From Branchiostoma floridae (Eukaryota; Chordata; Leptocardii; Amphioxiformes; Branchiostomatidae): DNA of 64,000 bases. This document shows, piece by piece, positions 32,401-40,904 of the stretch. Each line of letters opens with the position of its first letter. Position 1 is the first letter of the stretch. The translations under genes and the position numbers were made by a program. The stretch is taken from positions 16,579,429-16,643,428 of the forward strand of contig NC_049988.1 in NCBI RefSeq assembly GCF_000003815.2, written 5' to 3'. Below the pieces are notes generated by a model. That model saw only the letters and a list, made by a program, of their open reading frames with translations, was not told the DNA's origin and did not search any database.

Positions 32401-34142
32401 TATCCAGAATGCGGCCAGAGCAGTAACTTGGATAGAGCATCGATCTGTATGCAACAACTATACTCGTCTGTTACCTGTCTGTGAGCTGGATAGACTGAAC
32501 CGTTTCTCCAAGTTGATGATTCATTTACTCACTCACTCACTCACTCACTCACTCACTCACTCACTCACTCACTCACTCACTCACTCACTCACTCACTCAC
32601 TCACTCACTCACTCACTTATTCATCCACCCATCCATCTCTCTATCATACCGTTACCTGTTTGTGAGCTGGAGAGACTGAAGCGTTTCTCTATGGTGGTGA
32701 TGGTGGTGCTGATGATCCCATCAGCCATGGTGTTCATGAACAGATTCGTCACACAATAGGTAACCAGGAACCCCTTAGGGCTGTTCAGGAACTGAAATCA
32801 ACACAATCTTTTACTCATCAGTATTGAAGATCTTGCACATTTTTGCCACACCGGTTGTTTCTTTTCTTCCGGATTCAACCAAGCAGCTTTGTGTTCAGGA
32901 ATTAAGTTCCGAAAATAGTTTCCTCAGGTTGGAGAATCAGTTTCACACGTACTTACATAGCTTACGTTTCGATGTCTCTCGTCAGAGCTTCTAACTGGAG
33001 TTCTGCTTCTCATCGCTATATGTAGCCGATGTAGGTGGCGCTTTTGCGGTGATAAAACAATCCCAAACGTAACTAAGTTTGTATCCCCCCTCGTCCCGGT
33101 TCATTACTGAGAAATTACGTTATAATCATGTGAGTGCAAAATGTGTTACAAGGTAATTAACATACATTCTCATAATTCCACCAGGTGTCATCATACCACC
33201 ACCTCAAAAAACGTTGTTATAGAGGCCTTCTCAAGATTGTCTTCAACACCTAGATATCTGAATTGTATTACATTTAAGATATTTAACATTCGGTGTTCAA
33301 GACAATCTTAGGAAGATGGGAAGACCTCTACACTAACGTTTTTTTTAGGTGGCGGTTTAATGACACCTGGTGGAATTATGACAGTCGATGTTTAATAGGC
33401 AACTGGACTGCATACCATAACGCGACCATGCATGTAGTACCGCTAAACAGCGCACCTTTAAAAACTTGGGTCGGAACAGCCACCATCCATACGAGGCTCC
33501 TTCGAATTCCTCGCTGCTTTGGTCATCTTCATTTCTATCGGTTCGAAGCGGCTCCTTTTCCGGGGAACTCTGGGATTGGTCGCCATTTTGTCCACGGATC
33601 ACGTGATCCTAGAGACAACGAGGCACAGAGTATCTGATCAGTGGATGTACTTTGGACTTTGAGCTCGACTGTAGATCAGTGTATTTTAAGTTGTTATTGT
33701 CAGTCACCAGGTAGAGAACATATTGGTCAGTTCGCAGATAGAGAATGATTACTTTAAGCGCTGGATGTATATATCATTCTTTATTCGAATTGATGTATCT
33801 CTATTTAAACCTACGACCTTCAAAATGTGTATAGAGTATTACGAAGATAATGATTCAATCTTCATACTAAAGTTCATAGCATAATTCATCAAGGTTTGAG
33901 TTGAAATCTGGCTCGTCCCAACAATCCTATTATTGCTACAGAAACAAAGCTTTAAGTGTTAAATGAACAACTGTAGTCACCGTAGCTTTCAACTGTTTGC
34001 TTAACAACTGTAGTAGCTTTCCACTTACAATGATATGTGCAGCCTTACGTAGCTCTGAACCTGAGGACTGTGTATCTGTGTAAATAACCGACTAGAACAA
34101 ACTTACCGTTGAGGACTGGTCTTCCGATTTCGTTGAATACAT
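23140..34142 (-). CDS. SLCO/OATP organic anion transporter, 13 exons, 641 aa
   Basis: Sodium-independent organic anion transporter of the SLCO/OATP family, a 12-helix plasma-membrane carrier. I joined 13 coding exons: 34142-34107, 32791-32656, 32231-32115, 30392-30234, 29889-29791, 29444-29342, 27993-27872, 27419-27177, 26490-26295, 26130-25965, 25608-25415, 24356-24292 and 23429-23140. Every intron is GT-AG, every phase matches, and the sum (1926 nt) is 641 codons plus stop, a normal family length. Diagnostic features seen: the OATP signature [13 protein letters not shown] (about residues 224-236), a cysteine-rich Kazal-like extracellular loop (about 421-451, ending SPCHAGC) before TM10, the PGYC..GC motif, and [10 protein letters not shown] in TM11. 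An NST glycosylation site is at about residue 128. The N-terminus is short and is the least certain part. Introns hold several MITEs and satellites. Which vertebrate SLCO subfamily it matches cannot be decided by eye. Confidence 0.9.
23458..23653. mobile_element. Near-perfect foldback MITE in SLCO intron 12
   Basis: tagcctacatagcaggcttt pairs with the complement of aaagcctgctatggaggcta, and the arms remain almost perfectly paired through gtactcggtcgctgattgc. The flanks gtttaaagg and gcttaaaga resemble a 9-bp duplication with two changes. It begins about 25 bp upstream of the exon 13 acceptor. A half copy is at 2158-2236. Confidence 0.82.
24292..24356 (-). CDS. SLCO exon 12 (TM10-TM11 loop, short exon)
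   Basis: A 65-nt exon, acceptor aactag|ATCC, donor TTGG|gtaaga. It codes [20 protein letters not shown], the counterpart of the OATP RSVxxxxxxxALGxQxxxxRL segment. Without it exons 11 and 13 do not join in frame. The acceptor lies about 30 bp from a long hexanucleotide repeat. Confidence 0.88.
24386..24551. repeat. (TAAATA)n microsatellite, about 27 units
   Basis: Uninterrupted hexanucleotide array on the plus strand. All three minus frames are open through it (YIYIYI, FIFIFI, LYLYLY), which is a composition artefact. It ends about 30 bp before the SLCO exon 12 acceptor. Confidence 0.95.
25119..25368. mobile_element. Inverted-repeat element with gtgacag/cgaaacgt hairpin ends
   Basis: Left acacaacctctgctttattc, gacgtttcggtgactgtctg, right counterpart accgaaacgttggagaggat, gcaatggttgtgt. 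Each end contains a small hairpin gtgac-agac-gtcac followed by cgaaacg. Lies in SLCO intron 11. Confidence 0.65.
25415..25608 (-). CDS. SLCO exon 11 (end of cysteine-rich loop, TM10)
   Basis: Acceptor tgtcag|ACATAC, donor TTAAG|gtaaga, 194 nt. It codes STCLCVG, an NST site, [14 protein letters not shown] (the family PGYCD..C..LLP motif) and TM10. Confidence 0.9.
25654..25833. mobile_element. MITE family M copy in SLCO intron 10
   Basis: Ends TAATCTCCAGGCAGAT and complement. Begins 45 bp upstream (gene sense) of the exon 11 acceptor. The flanks do not show a clean 9-bp duplication. Confidence 0.75.
25965..26130 (-). CDS. SLCO exon 10 (Kazal-like extracellular loop)
   Basis: Acceptor tctccag|GCTTG, donor CGCAG|gtactt, 166 nt. 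It codes six cysteines in Kazal-like spacing: [26 protein letters not shown]. This extracellular domain between TM9 and TM10 is characteristic of OATPs. Confidence 0.9.
26295..26490 (-). CDS. SLCO exon 9 (TM8 and TM9)
   Basis: Acceptor ctacaag|GCGCG, donor ACAG|gtacgc, 196 nt. It codes [20 protein letters not shown] (the OATP VPGAxxGxxxGGxxMKR motif, TM8) and TM9. The acceptor lies only 16 nt from a foldback repeat that starts at 26509. Confidence 0.9.
26509..26790. mobile_element. Foldback MITE in SLCO intron 8
   Basis: ttccgagtacacatgtgcag, ggaactgtgggtaatatgtc is the inverted counterpart of 26732-26790 (acctttgacatattacccac ... gtactcggaa). Related ends recur near 27640-27675 and 59735-59765. 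Confidence 0.75.
27177..27419 (-). CDS. SLCO exon 8 (central intracellular loop, TM7)
   Basis: Acceptor ttttag|AAAG, donor ATAG|gtaacg, 243 nt. It codes a Ser/Thr-rich cytoplasmic loop ([10 protein letters not shown]), TM7, and [16 protein letters not shown], the counterpart of the FGLTSSxAxxLxG segment before TM8. Confidence 0.9.
27872..27993 (-). CDS. SLCO exon 7 (OATP signature, TM6)
   Basis: Acceptor cacag|ACC, donor TTCG|gtaaag, 122 nt. It codes [20 protein letters not shown], the hallmark OATP superfamily signature at the entry to TM6, then [12 protein letters not shown]. This exon alone identifies the family. Confidence 0.95.
28201..29144. mobile_element. 944-bp TA-flanked non-autonomous DNA transposon, copy 1 (in SLCO intron 6)
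   Basis: Inverted ends CAGTCAAACCTGCCcaagac and complement (GGGCAGGTTTGACTG), flanked by TA on both sides. Near the ends the motif ggtggtcgctgagaagag recurs. No transposase frame is present. The TA target suggests a Tc1/mariner-type source. It sits between SLCO exons 7 and 6. Confidence 0.85.
29342..29444 (-). CDS. SLCO exon 5-6 boundary: exon 6 (TM5)
   Basis: Acceptor ttgcag|GA, donor TACC|gtaagt, 103 nt. It codes [21 protein letters not shown]5 with the family's GFLLGG motif, ending just before the DPRW signature. Confidence 0.9.
29520..29768 (+). mobile_element. SINE body and tail in SLCO intron 5
   Basis: gacgttaaatagaggtcccg, acataaaagaacccaccaca match the SINE body of 40905-41335 in inverted sense. 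The 3' end is different: cagtgtgttacgccataagg then cggtttaccgggtatgc. No tRNA head is visible. It ends 22 bp from exon 5. Confidence 0.65.
29791..29889 (-). CDS. SLCO exon 5 (TM4)
   Basis: Acceptor ctacag|CCC, donor CTGG|gtaagt, 99 nt. It codes [19 protein letters not shown] (TM4), then a short loop and GGLYLG, the OATP SPLYxGI-like motif entering TM5. Confidence 0.9.
30234..30392 (-). CDS. SLCO exon 4 (TM3 end and first large extracellular loop)
   Basis: Acceptor ctgcag|GG, donor TTCG|gtactc, 159 nt. It codes [19 protein letters not shown], the counterpart of the OATP PHFLTGPY segment. A loop with two Cys and an NST N-glycosylation site follows, then the start of TM4. Confidence 0.9.
30553..31155. 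repeat. 31-bp minisatellite in SLCO intron 3, about 19 copies
   Basis: Unit ctgtaacacctagctccagt followed by gcactgtgaac; variants differ at cctagct/catagct. All three frames stay open because 31 is not a multiple of three. Ends next to the hammerhead-like motif, whose upstream part resembles one unit. Confidence 0.92.
31155..31210 (+). repeat. Hammerhead-like CTGANGA/hairpin/GAAA motif
   Basis: CTGACGA (31173-31179), a 6-bp stem GATGAC/GTCATC with loop AGATCA, then GAAA (31199-31202). The preceding aaccagtcag..agccctg is shared with 25295-25325. One extra A lies between the CTGANGA and the stem, and no cleavage-site strand is evident, so catalysis is unproven. Confidence 0.4.
32115..32231 (-). 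CDS. SLCO exon 3 (TM2, start of TM3)
   Basis: Acceptor tacag|GAACG, donor ATAG|gtaaac, 117 nt, phase 1 in and phase 1 out. It codes [17 protein letters not shown] (TM2) and the basic loop KSRRMKLR before TM3. It fits between exons 2 and 4 without changing the frame. Confidence 0.85.
32468..32520 (-). pseudogene. Duplicated 3' edge of SLCO exon 2 with donor site
   Basis: Minus-strand peptide [14 protein letters not shown] followed by gtaaca, matching exon 2 ([13 protein letters not shown], gtaacg) at roughly 46 of 54 bases. No acceptor or TM1 part is seen, so it is a fragment. Confidence 0.7.
32526..32616. repeat. (ACTC)n microsatellite in SLCO intron 2
   Basis: About 22 uninterrupted copies of a 4-bp unit between the duplicated exon-2 edge (32468-32520) and exon 2 itself. 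Confidence 0.95.
32656..32791 (-). CDS. SLCO exon 2 (TM1)
   Basis: Acceptor tttcag|TTC, donor ACAG|gtaacg, 136 nt. It codes the first membrane helix (about residues 20-42) and the OATP-like segment [13 protein letters not shown] that precedes TM2. Its 3' edge with the donor is partly duplicated at 32468-32520. Confidence 0.85.
33171..33380. mobile_element. Imperfect palindrome/foldback in SLCO intron 1
   Basis: Arms of about 80 bp: cataattccaccaggtgtca at the left pairs with tgacacctggtggaattatg at the right; gaggccttctcaagattgtc pairs with gacaatcttaggaagatggg. Confidence 0.75.
34107..34142 (-). CDS. SLCO exon 1 (putative start exon)
   Basis: It codes [12 protein letters not shown] and ends in a strong donor, ACG|gtaagt, in phase 0, which matches the phase-0 start of the next exon. 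The frame is also open upstream to an ATG at 34310, which would add 56 residues that do not look like a transporter N-terminus, so I chose the ATG at 34142. A different first exon elsewhere is possible. Confidence 0.5.
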
Positions 34143-34499
34143 CGTCTTTCGTCTTAGATATCTAACTTCATCTCCGACTTCACCGACAGACAGCACGAAA
34201 CACTTCTTCGTCGTGTGGTAACGACAAAGGGCAACATAATGATAGCACACGGGGCGGTTGTAAAAATGACCTGGTATCCCAAATGTAGGTCGTCCGTCTC
34301 CGACGTGCAAGCATTCGTATTTGCCGATTTACACTCATGATAAGAATCAAAATCTAGGTAAACATTGTAGGAAGCCAAAAAATAAGGGCAAGGTATGCAC
34401 GCTGTATTGAATCTTACATGATATTTGCTAGCGTAGGAGCAGCAAAAAATGTATTCTTCAGGTACGAGTATTCTTCATGATATTTGGGTTGTAGGACTT

Positions 34500-35170
34500 A
34501 AAAACTTATTGGTGCTGTTACGACATTTAGAGTGTGGCGTTAGCAAACATTGCAGGTGCCAGAATACTTTTTAGAGCATGAGGTGAACATTTGCCATTGA
34601 TTGATACCATTATCACAAGATGTAGAGCTTTGGTGTATTTTAAAAGGGACACAGAACTTAAGCTTTATCACTCAACGAATGGCAGTGGTCACCTTTGCGA
34701 GCAAACGCTGTGTTTTTCTTACTTTGTTGGTAAATGGTTTTGCCACCACCACTACAATATGTTATATGCCTGTAGTGCTATCTTTCGGATTCGTCCTGTA
34801 CTGCAGCTTCATACATTTTTATCGTTACACAAAAACGTAAATAGATAATTGCACGTGGTAGTAATCACCATTGTTGTTCTACGTTGTATCCATTACCAAG
34901 GCCTGAGGTACTTCCTTCCGTGATAGTCTTTATACTTTCTTAAGACAGTCATTTTGACTGTATCTCCGTGCAGACGTTTAGCAAACACTGGGCGCCAGAC
35001 TATGTGGGGCATGCAGTAAACATTTACTGTTCTAGCGCTCTCACAAGGTGCTGACTGCATTTAAGTTATCTAAGATCTTTGGTGTACTTTAAACCGGGCA
35101 CAGAAAGTTGGTTCATTCCTTGGAGAATGGTAGTAGTATAATGGTCTCCATTGCGAACAAACGCTATGTA
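34500..35170 (+). repeat. Diverged direct duplication upstream of SLCO exon 1
   Basis: ctttggtgtattttaaaagg, cacagaacttaag, ggtcacctttgcgagcaaac (34628-34706) recur as ctttggtgtactttaaaccg, cacagaaagttgg, gtctccattgcgaacaaac (35078-35160). The taccttac/agcaaacattgcag blocks also recur. Confidence 0.6.
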
Positions 35171-35299
35171 CTGCCATATATGTCGATATTTTTTTTCCCG
35201 GTGCGTAGCACCGGGTTTGTGCCCAGAGAAGCAATTGGTTCAACCGTCCAACCCTTCAACCCTTCAACCGTTCTCTTCTATTTCACCCCCGTTAAACTC

Positions 35300-35484
35300 C
35301 AGCTCCGGCCAGCACGGTCCAGCTCTTGCCCGCACGGTCCAGCTCCGGCCCGCACTGATTCCAGCTCCGGCCCGCACGGTCCAGCTCTTGCCCGCACGGT
35401 CCAGCTCTTGCCCGCACTGATTCCAGCTCCGGCCCTCACGTTCCAGCTCCGGTCCGCACGGTCCAGCTCCGGCCCGCACGGTCC
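35300..35484. repeat. GC-rich 20-22-bp tandem repeat, about 9 copies
   Basis: Unit cagctccggcccgcacggtc, with cagctcttgcccgcacggtc and a 22-bp variant ending actgattc alternating. Long frames across it are repeat artefacts. Confidence 0.9.
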
Positions 35485-36144
35485 CTTTTTCACTAAAAAA
35501 ATTGCCCCAAAAAAGTTTAAAAGTTGCCCATTTTAAGAAAATTTCGGAACGATATGCAAAAATTTTTAGCGCATTCGTTGGCTAACATGTTCACCCATCC
35601 CCTGACCGAATATGACGGCCCAAGACCCGCTGGTTTTTGAGATTACCCAATACCTCCCGTCGCGATACCATAAGTCAGGCGCGCCTGGGCGTAGAACGCC
35701 ATACTATTAAAGTTTCCGCTTTACGCACTGAAGGAACGCACGATCTTTAATAAATACAGATAACATGGATAACATGACTGTCCATTTCTTTGTAAGACAA
35801 ATCTCATGTAATGTTTTTTTTAATAGAGGACAGACCAATTCAGTAATTCGATGTTTAAAAACTCTTTTTTTCATGTGATTTTGTTTAACATTCAGGCTTT
35901 TTCCATACGCACCGGGCAGCTTTTTTCAGAAGCTTTCTTGTTTTACGTTGATCGAGCCACCACCACAAAACAACAACGTGCGGTGTGCCTGTAGAGCTCC
36001 CTTTTGGAATGTTTTTGTATTTTACTATTGCAGCTGTGTACATTTCATGGTACGACCAGTTTGTGAGTAGTGTAGTCCCCATGGTCGTATAGTTCCTTTG
36101 CGCAGAGTCATGGTCTGTATAGACTGACTGACAGTATGGTACAG

Positions 36145-36515
36145 CCATGTTGATTTGATGATATGGATGGCATTTGCACGTGTATCAATTTTCAGTTGTT
36201 TAAAAAAGGCTTAAATCATACTGCAAATCGTATGAAACAGCTGCAAAAATTTGATATTAGATGAGCAAATATGTGCCAAAAAATTAATAGGAAAACGTGT
36301 ACTAATGTCACTCTAAGGTCAGAGAACAAGATGTAAAAGAACAAAAGTGAAGAATCTATCATTCGGTACACCATACTCTGCTTTCTGGGCAGTTGTGGAA
36401 CCTTCAAAACCTCTTAGATTTTATAATAAATGCAACTTTTTCTCCCATTCTTTTATTCGCACGCTTGCATCAGTCTTGGGAGTCACCAGAGGATGTCACA
36501 CAATAAGTCAAATTC
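36145..36515. repeat. Interspersed repeat D, copy 2 (arms around a centre)
   Basis: The left end gccatgttgatttgatgata and the right end ttattcgcacgcttgcatca, ccagaggatgtc face each other, so this copy is a foldback of about 370 bp. Confidence 0.6.
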
Positions 36516-37836
36516 AAACAGAAATTGAAGAAACAATTGATAACGGAACTACTAGCTGTCGTTGTTGCCTGGGTCAGTGCGAAGAGCTGGGAAACATCCC
36601 GGTGCGAGAAGCTTTAAGTCACCAGTATACATGAATGTATATTATGTATATGTAAGTATATAAAATTCATTTTCATTTTTTAAATATTTTTATGTACTTA
36701 GAATACTGTTATTGATAATTGTCCTGTCCTTGTACATGTTCAGTTTCATTCTCTGTCTCTGTTTTTTGTCAACAGGGCACAGACTGTGCGTGCTTAACAT
36801 CCAAACCAATAAACAAATAAATCAGTTCTTTTTCAGTCTACTTAAAGAACGTTCACATTTATCGAGCAATATCATTGAAAGGTCAACAACCCTTCCTTTT
36901 GCATCCTATTTGGGGGTTCCAAAGAAAGTATCACCCTTAATGCCAAGTTTATGTGGTGTGATCCTCCAGCAAAATTCCTGCACGGCTTGTTTTTTTCTTC
37001 TTTTGGTTTTTGTCTGGCTTTGTTTGTCTGGCGACCAAAAACAGTCGGTGGATATCTTATCACTGGGCCTCAGTCGGGTTAGGGGAGAGCGCGAGAGAGA
37101 CACAACAGGCGTCTCGCGTTAAGAGGCTTGAGAAACGACTACGAAGGAGAACAGTTTTCCTTCGTGGATAAGCAAGGTAGGTACATGTAATTGTTTATCA
37201 GTTATGTACAATATGATTTCATGGTTGACGTTCAATGGCAGGAATGTTTGTCCAGTTTAATTACAAAGGATAGCCTTTATTCAATGCTTTGGGAAGAAAA
37301 GTACAACTTGCGATTCCGGAAAGACGATCATTGAGGGAGTGTTTTTGTCACTACCAATGGTTGCAAAAATCAGATACCAAAAGAATTCACTGTAATTGTT
37401 GTTAAGATAATGTCAGCTACTTGTTATCCGTTGAAAAAAACGCGGTTATATATCTGTGCATTTTAATCTTGTGATACTATTAAGTGTACCATATAAGAAA
37501 TGTGTGACAGTCATGGCCACCCTTAAGCGTTGGTCACCTTTCCGAGTCAAAGGAATTTTACTATCATGGCGTTAACAACACTGACCTAGTACATTAGGCA
37601 TCAAATCAGGACATATATATATATACGCAAAAGGTAATGGTCCGTCAAAGTGACCTACAATGAGCACTAGAAGTACAGTTAGTGGTGTTGTTACAACAAG
37701 AGAAAAGGTTCCATGGCCTTTCTCTGTCCCGTTATATAGTTCTGAAAACATAGATCGTGAAATTATAAAAGAGAGATTAGAAAATACACATTTTCGTGAA
37801 GCATATCTTTTCTTTGACAGAAACACGAGACTGGCG

Positions 37837-38103
37837 ATGGCTGGCAAGCGTCTTCTCCTCGTAACCATGGTTACGATGTGTCTATTACAACACTGCGTCA
37901 CCAAGGAAACCGGAAAGGAAAGCAAGAGCAAGGGTAAACCGGAAACAAAGCCCGGCAGAGGCGGAAGTGACGTAGGCGGTGGTGGCCTGCTGGGCACGCT
38001 GGGATTTTTCGGCGCCTGGTACCTGGGCTGGGGAGGGGTAGCGCTGGCCATCTACGTGGGGTCAAGGGTCGCGCAACGGTTCGAGCTTTGGGACTTCAAG
38101 TAG
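37837..38103 (+). CDS. Small secreted or membrane Gly-rich protein, 88 aa, function unknown
   Basis: I do not recognise this protein. From the ATG at 37837 it has a signal-peptide-like start (MAGKRLLLVTMVTMCLLQHC), then a Lys/Glu/Ser linker (about 23-41), a Gly patch, a hydrophobic segment LLGTLGFFGAWYLGW and on to about residue 74, and a short tail ending ELWDFK. A good acceptor (ttttctttgacag) at 37820 lies just before the ATG, and AAGCAAG|gtaggt near 37175 could be the donor of a 5' UTR exon. The frame is open upstream to an ATG at 37660, but that extension is AT-rich and looks non-coding. The coding part is more GC-rich than its surroundings. A possible poly(A) signal, aataaa, is near 38460. 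The last coding bases recur about 185 bp downstream. Confidence 0.42.
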   Translation: MAGKRLLLVTMVTMCLLQHCVTKETGKESKSKGKPETKPGRGGSDVGGGGLLGTLGFFGAWYLGWGGVALAIYVGSRVAQRFELWDFK

Positions 38104-38255
38104 CAGCGTCAAGGTCGCATAACACAGTATTTATGGGCAACCCCATTGGTCAAAATTATGTCAGGCACGAAATAGTGCGTCGCAGTTCAAGCTTGAAAGA
38201 GCCATAGAAATATTTCTGTGCACGTCAGCGAGTTGAAAACATCGGTGGATAGTAC

Positions 38256-38300
38256 AGCGGTTCGAGCTTTGGAACTTCAAGTAGCAGCTTCAAGTTCTCT
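38256..38300 (+). repeat. Partial copy of the small gene's 3' end
   Basis: The stretch ggttcgagctttggaacttc and its continuation past the stop (aagtagcagcttcaag) repeats 38072-38112 with few changes. It lies in the presumed 3' UTR. Confidence 0.65.
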
Positions 38301-38304
38301 TCCG

Positions 38305-39985
38305 GAAATTGTGTGGTGCTTCTTTATACTGAGACTATGTATTTAGATTTATTGAAATTGCAAACAATGCAAAACATGGCAACCCTGGTATTGCTAATGA
38401 GCTTAGCTGATATTGGGTGCCCGGACATACGTACATTTACACCTCTCATTGAATCAACATAATAAACTCAACTGGTTAACGTACTTCAAATGAAACAACA
38501 AGATGTGTGAAAGTAAAAGAAAGGAAATGGTAACTTTAATGGAGACAGGACATTATAATATTACGATTTTAGTTGTAACTTGGAATAAGCTTCTTCTCCA
38601 CGTGTCAGCCACCGCAATTAAACATTCAAAGTTTGAAACTTTGTTGGGCAAAAGTTAGTAGTACATGTCTGCATCTAGGGTCTGTTTTACGCTGTGTTTT
38701 AGACTTATTTGATCCTCATAGAACCCCCTTTTTTTGAAATTGTAAGAAATAGCGAATAGACATGGTTGAAAATTTGACCTTTTGGAAACTTGAGATGCGT
38801 GCTGCTGTGCGGAGTGAGTTATTATGACCTTGGATGTTCACGGATGACATCATGACATCCTGGACTTGCCTATCGTTCACCATCGCTACAGAACAGATTT
38901 CCATTGGTGTTCTGTGCCCAGGAATGACAGACACTTTACGGAGGCACAGGCATTGCTCGGTGATGAGCAGGGCTCTAGCCAGCTCGAAATTTTTTTCCGT
39001 CAGCCAATTCCCCTTCTCGCGAAAACACTATTCCAGGAGTTAGAGACTGAACTGAGACCTTGAAAAACGGGTTTTAATGAGATTATCGTATGCGAAAGGG
39101 CACCGACACACATTGATGAGTCTTATGGAAGTTGAGCCAACAGACACATAACGTTACAGCATACGTAGCAGTTACTAAAACAACTAGATATGGTTTTTCA
39201 AACTGCATGACGTTAAAGGTCTACTACGCAGTTATTTGCGCTTGAAACTGAAAAAGAATCCATTTTCCGGCCATTTCTTTATATAGTTAGTTGAATCAAG
39301 CCTACCACGTTACCAAACGCTATTCAAGGCATGTCAGGAGTCGATATTTTCCCCGTGCGAGCGCGTTTGAAAACCTGGGAATCTGCACGCCCGCGCTGGG
39401 TTTCAGCCATTTTGTTTCTTCACCGACGAAATACGAGTAGTCCCGAGTCTGCCCGAGCCTACCCGGAGATTTTGTTTCACAAGCGAGTCATGACGTCACG
39501 CACCCGGAACTCACTGGAGATTCCCGACCAATAATCGTTGATGATTGATTCTTGTTTGAATTCTCACCAGTGCCTAACTAGGGCGGTCAACAAGTTACAG
39601 CGCGCATAGGACGAAATGTTTGTAGGCTAATTCTCTACATTGCAAACGTGAAATCATCATCATCGGTCGACGTGATCAAATGTAGACATGTTCGCACATG
39701 AAAAACGTGAAAAAATGACACAAAAGTGTCAAAAAGTGTCAAAAAGTAGTAGTAAATCTGATGAGATTTCTTTGTTCAAGAATATTTCAAATTTGAGCGC
39801 AAATAACTGCGTAGTAGACCTTTAACACCATTGCCTTTGATTGATAGTTCGTGATCATGTTTGACGCTCTCTCTAGCGCCACCTGGCGATACATAAGAAA
39901 ATTGCCTTATCAAGTTCCTCGGTTTAGCCAACAAGAAAGTATTTGCTCCGATGTTTAAACTCATAAGAGAATAGGGTGGAAGTAG
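38305..39985. other. No gene recognised
   Basis: A segment (39215-39260, ggtctactacgcagttattt) is inverted at about 39795-39825 (aaataactgcgtagtagacc), so 39220-39825 is bounded by inverted repeats, probably another inverted-repeat element. Nothing else is recognised. Confidence 0.45.
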
Positions 39986-39987
39986 AG

Positions 39988-40161
39988 TAATCTCCAAGCA
40001 GATCCTACAATGGCATAGGATAGTACCAAACTGACCAAGGAGTGTAGTCAGCCAAGAGGTGTCCATTTCCCGCGGTAGCGAAACTCACTCCTAAGCCGTC
40101 TTCATTCCTCTGCCGGCTTTTGATACTATCTTATGCTACCATAGGATCTGCTTGGAGTTTA
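39988..40161. mobile_element. 174-bp MITE with 9-bp TSD (family M)
   Basis: Ends TAATCTCCAAGCAGATCCTA and complement, with taggagtgag/gactac-type inner arms. Flanked by gaagtagag at 39979-39987 and 40162-40170. Confidence 0.87.
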
Positions 40162-40624
40162 GAAGTAGAGGTACAACTTTCACATATAGACTGTACCGAG
40201 GGAATTAAAGAAACGATGAACAGACCCATTGTGCTCAATATGTTTTGTAAGAGTGCCGTCATCAAATGCGGTAAGAGGCTATTCATTAGATACGAATATA
40301 TACTAGCGCTGCAAAGAATATATAATTATATATACAGTATTAAGGTGTGACAAAGTACTACAGGCAGTCAATACCGCGTGCCTGCCAAACCGGTGTGTCA
40401 AGATCCATTCCCACATAGCCGACCTTGGACACCGACCTTCTCCTGACCATGGTCGTGAGCAAACCCATTTGGGGATGAGATTTGTCACTGAGGTTGTCAT
40501 ACAAATCTTAGACTACAGCCGACTAAAACCATTGAAAGAAATAATGCCTTTTTACAATGTGAGGAGCAAGCGAATTGGAGGTAAAATAGGATGGATTTCT
40601 GAGCGGGCCTTGGTTTGAAAGTGT

Positions 40625-40830
40625 TGCCTCCACCAGGCCTTCCTACGGGGGTACGGGGATCGTAGAATTCGACAAAAAGTCGGGCAATCGGCCAGGGGAG
40701 TTAGTTCACGCTAAGGTTCATGTTCCCTCAACGGCTACGTGGCCAGTCAACTCCTCTGGTAGCAAAACTCCCCTGGCAATTCATTCTCCCTATAATGGCC
40801 AGCGTAGTCTCAAGACTAGGGAAGTAGACG
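40625..40830. mobile_element. Same family, copy 2
   Basis: gcctccaccaggccttccta, cgggggtacggggatcgtag, gggcaatcggccaggggagt, ctcctctggtagcaaaactc, cagcgtagtctcaagactag. Confidence 0.65.
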
Positions 40831-40904
40831 GGAGCAAAGCGGTGTGAAGGTCCCGAGTACGTGATAAGGGCTTTACGCAGAAGAGTGGTTAAATAGTAGT
40901 AGTC

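Noticed and set aside
32117-32665. 182-codon plus-strand frame rich in HSLT
   Set aside because: It crosses antisense SLCO exon 3, repeat sequence and the (ACTC)n tract, so it is open by composition. The segment at 32380-32460 weakly recalls a LINE end ([12 protein letters not shown]), but not enough to call.
35108-35536. 142-codon frame with repeated ARTVQLRPA-type peptide
   Set aside because: It is the GC-rich tandem repeat; no start context and no homology.
37572-38051. 159-codon minus-strand frame rich in proline
   Set aside because: Antisense to the Gly-rich small protein; proline is the complement of glycine codons. The plus strand has the better start, acceptor and signal peptide.
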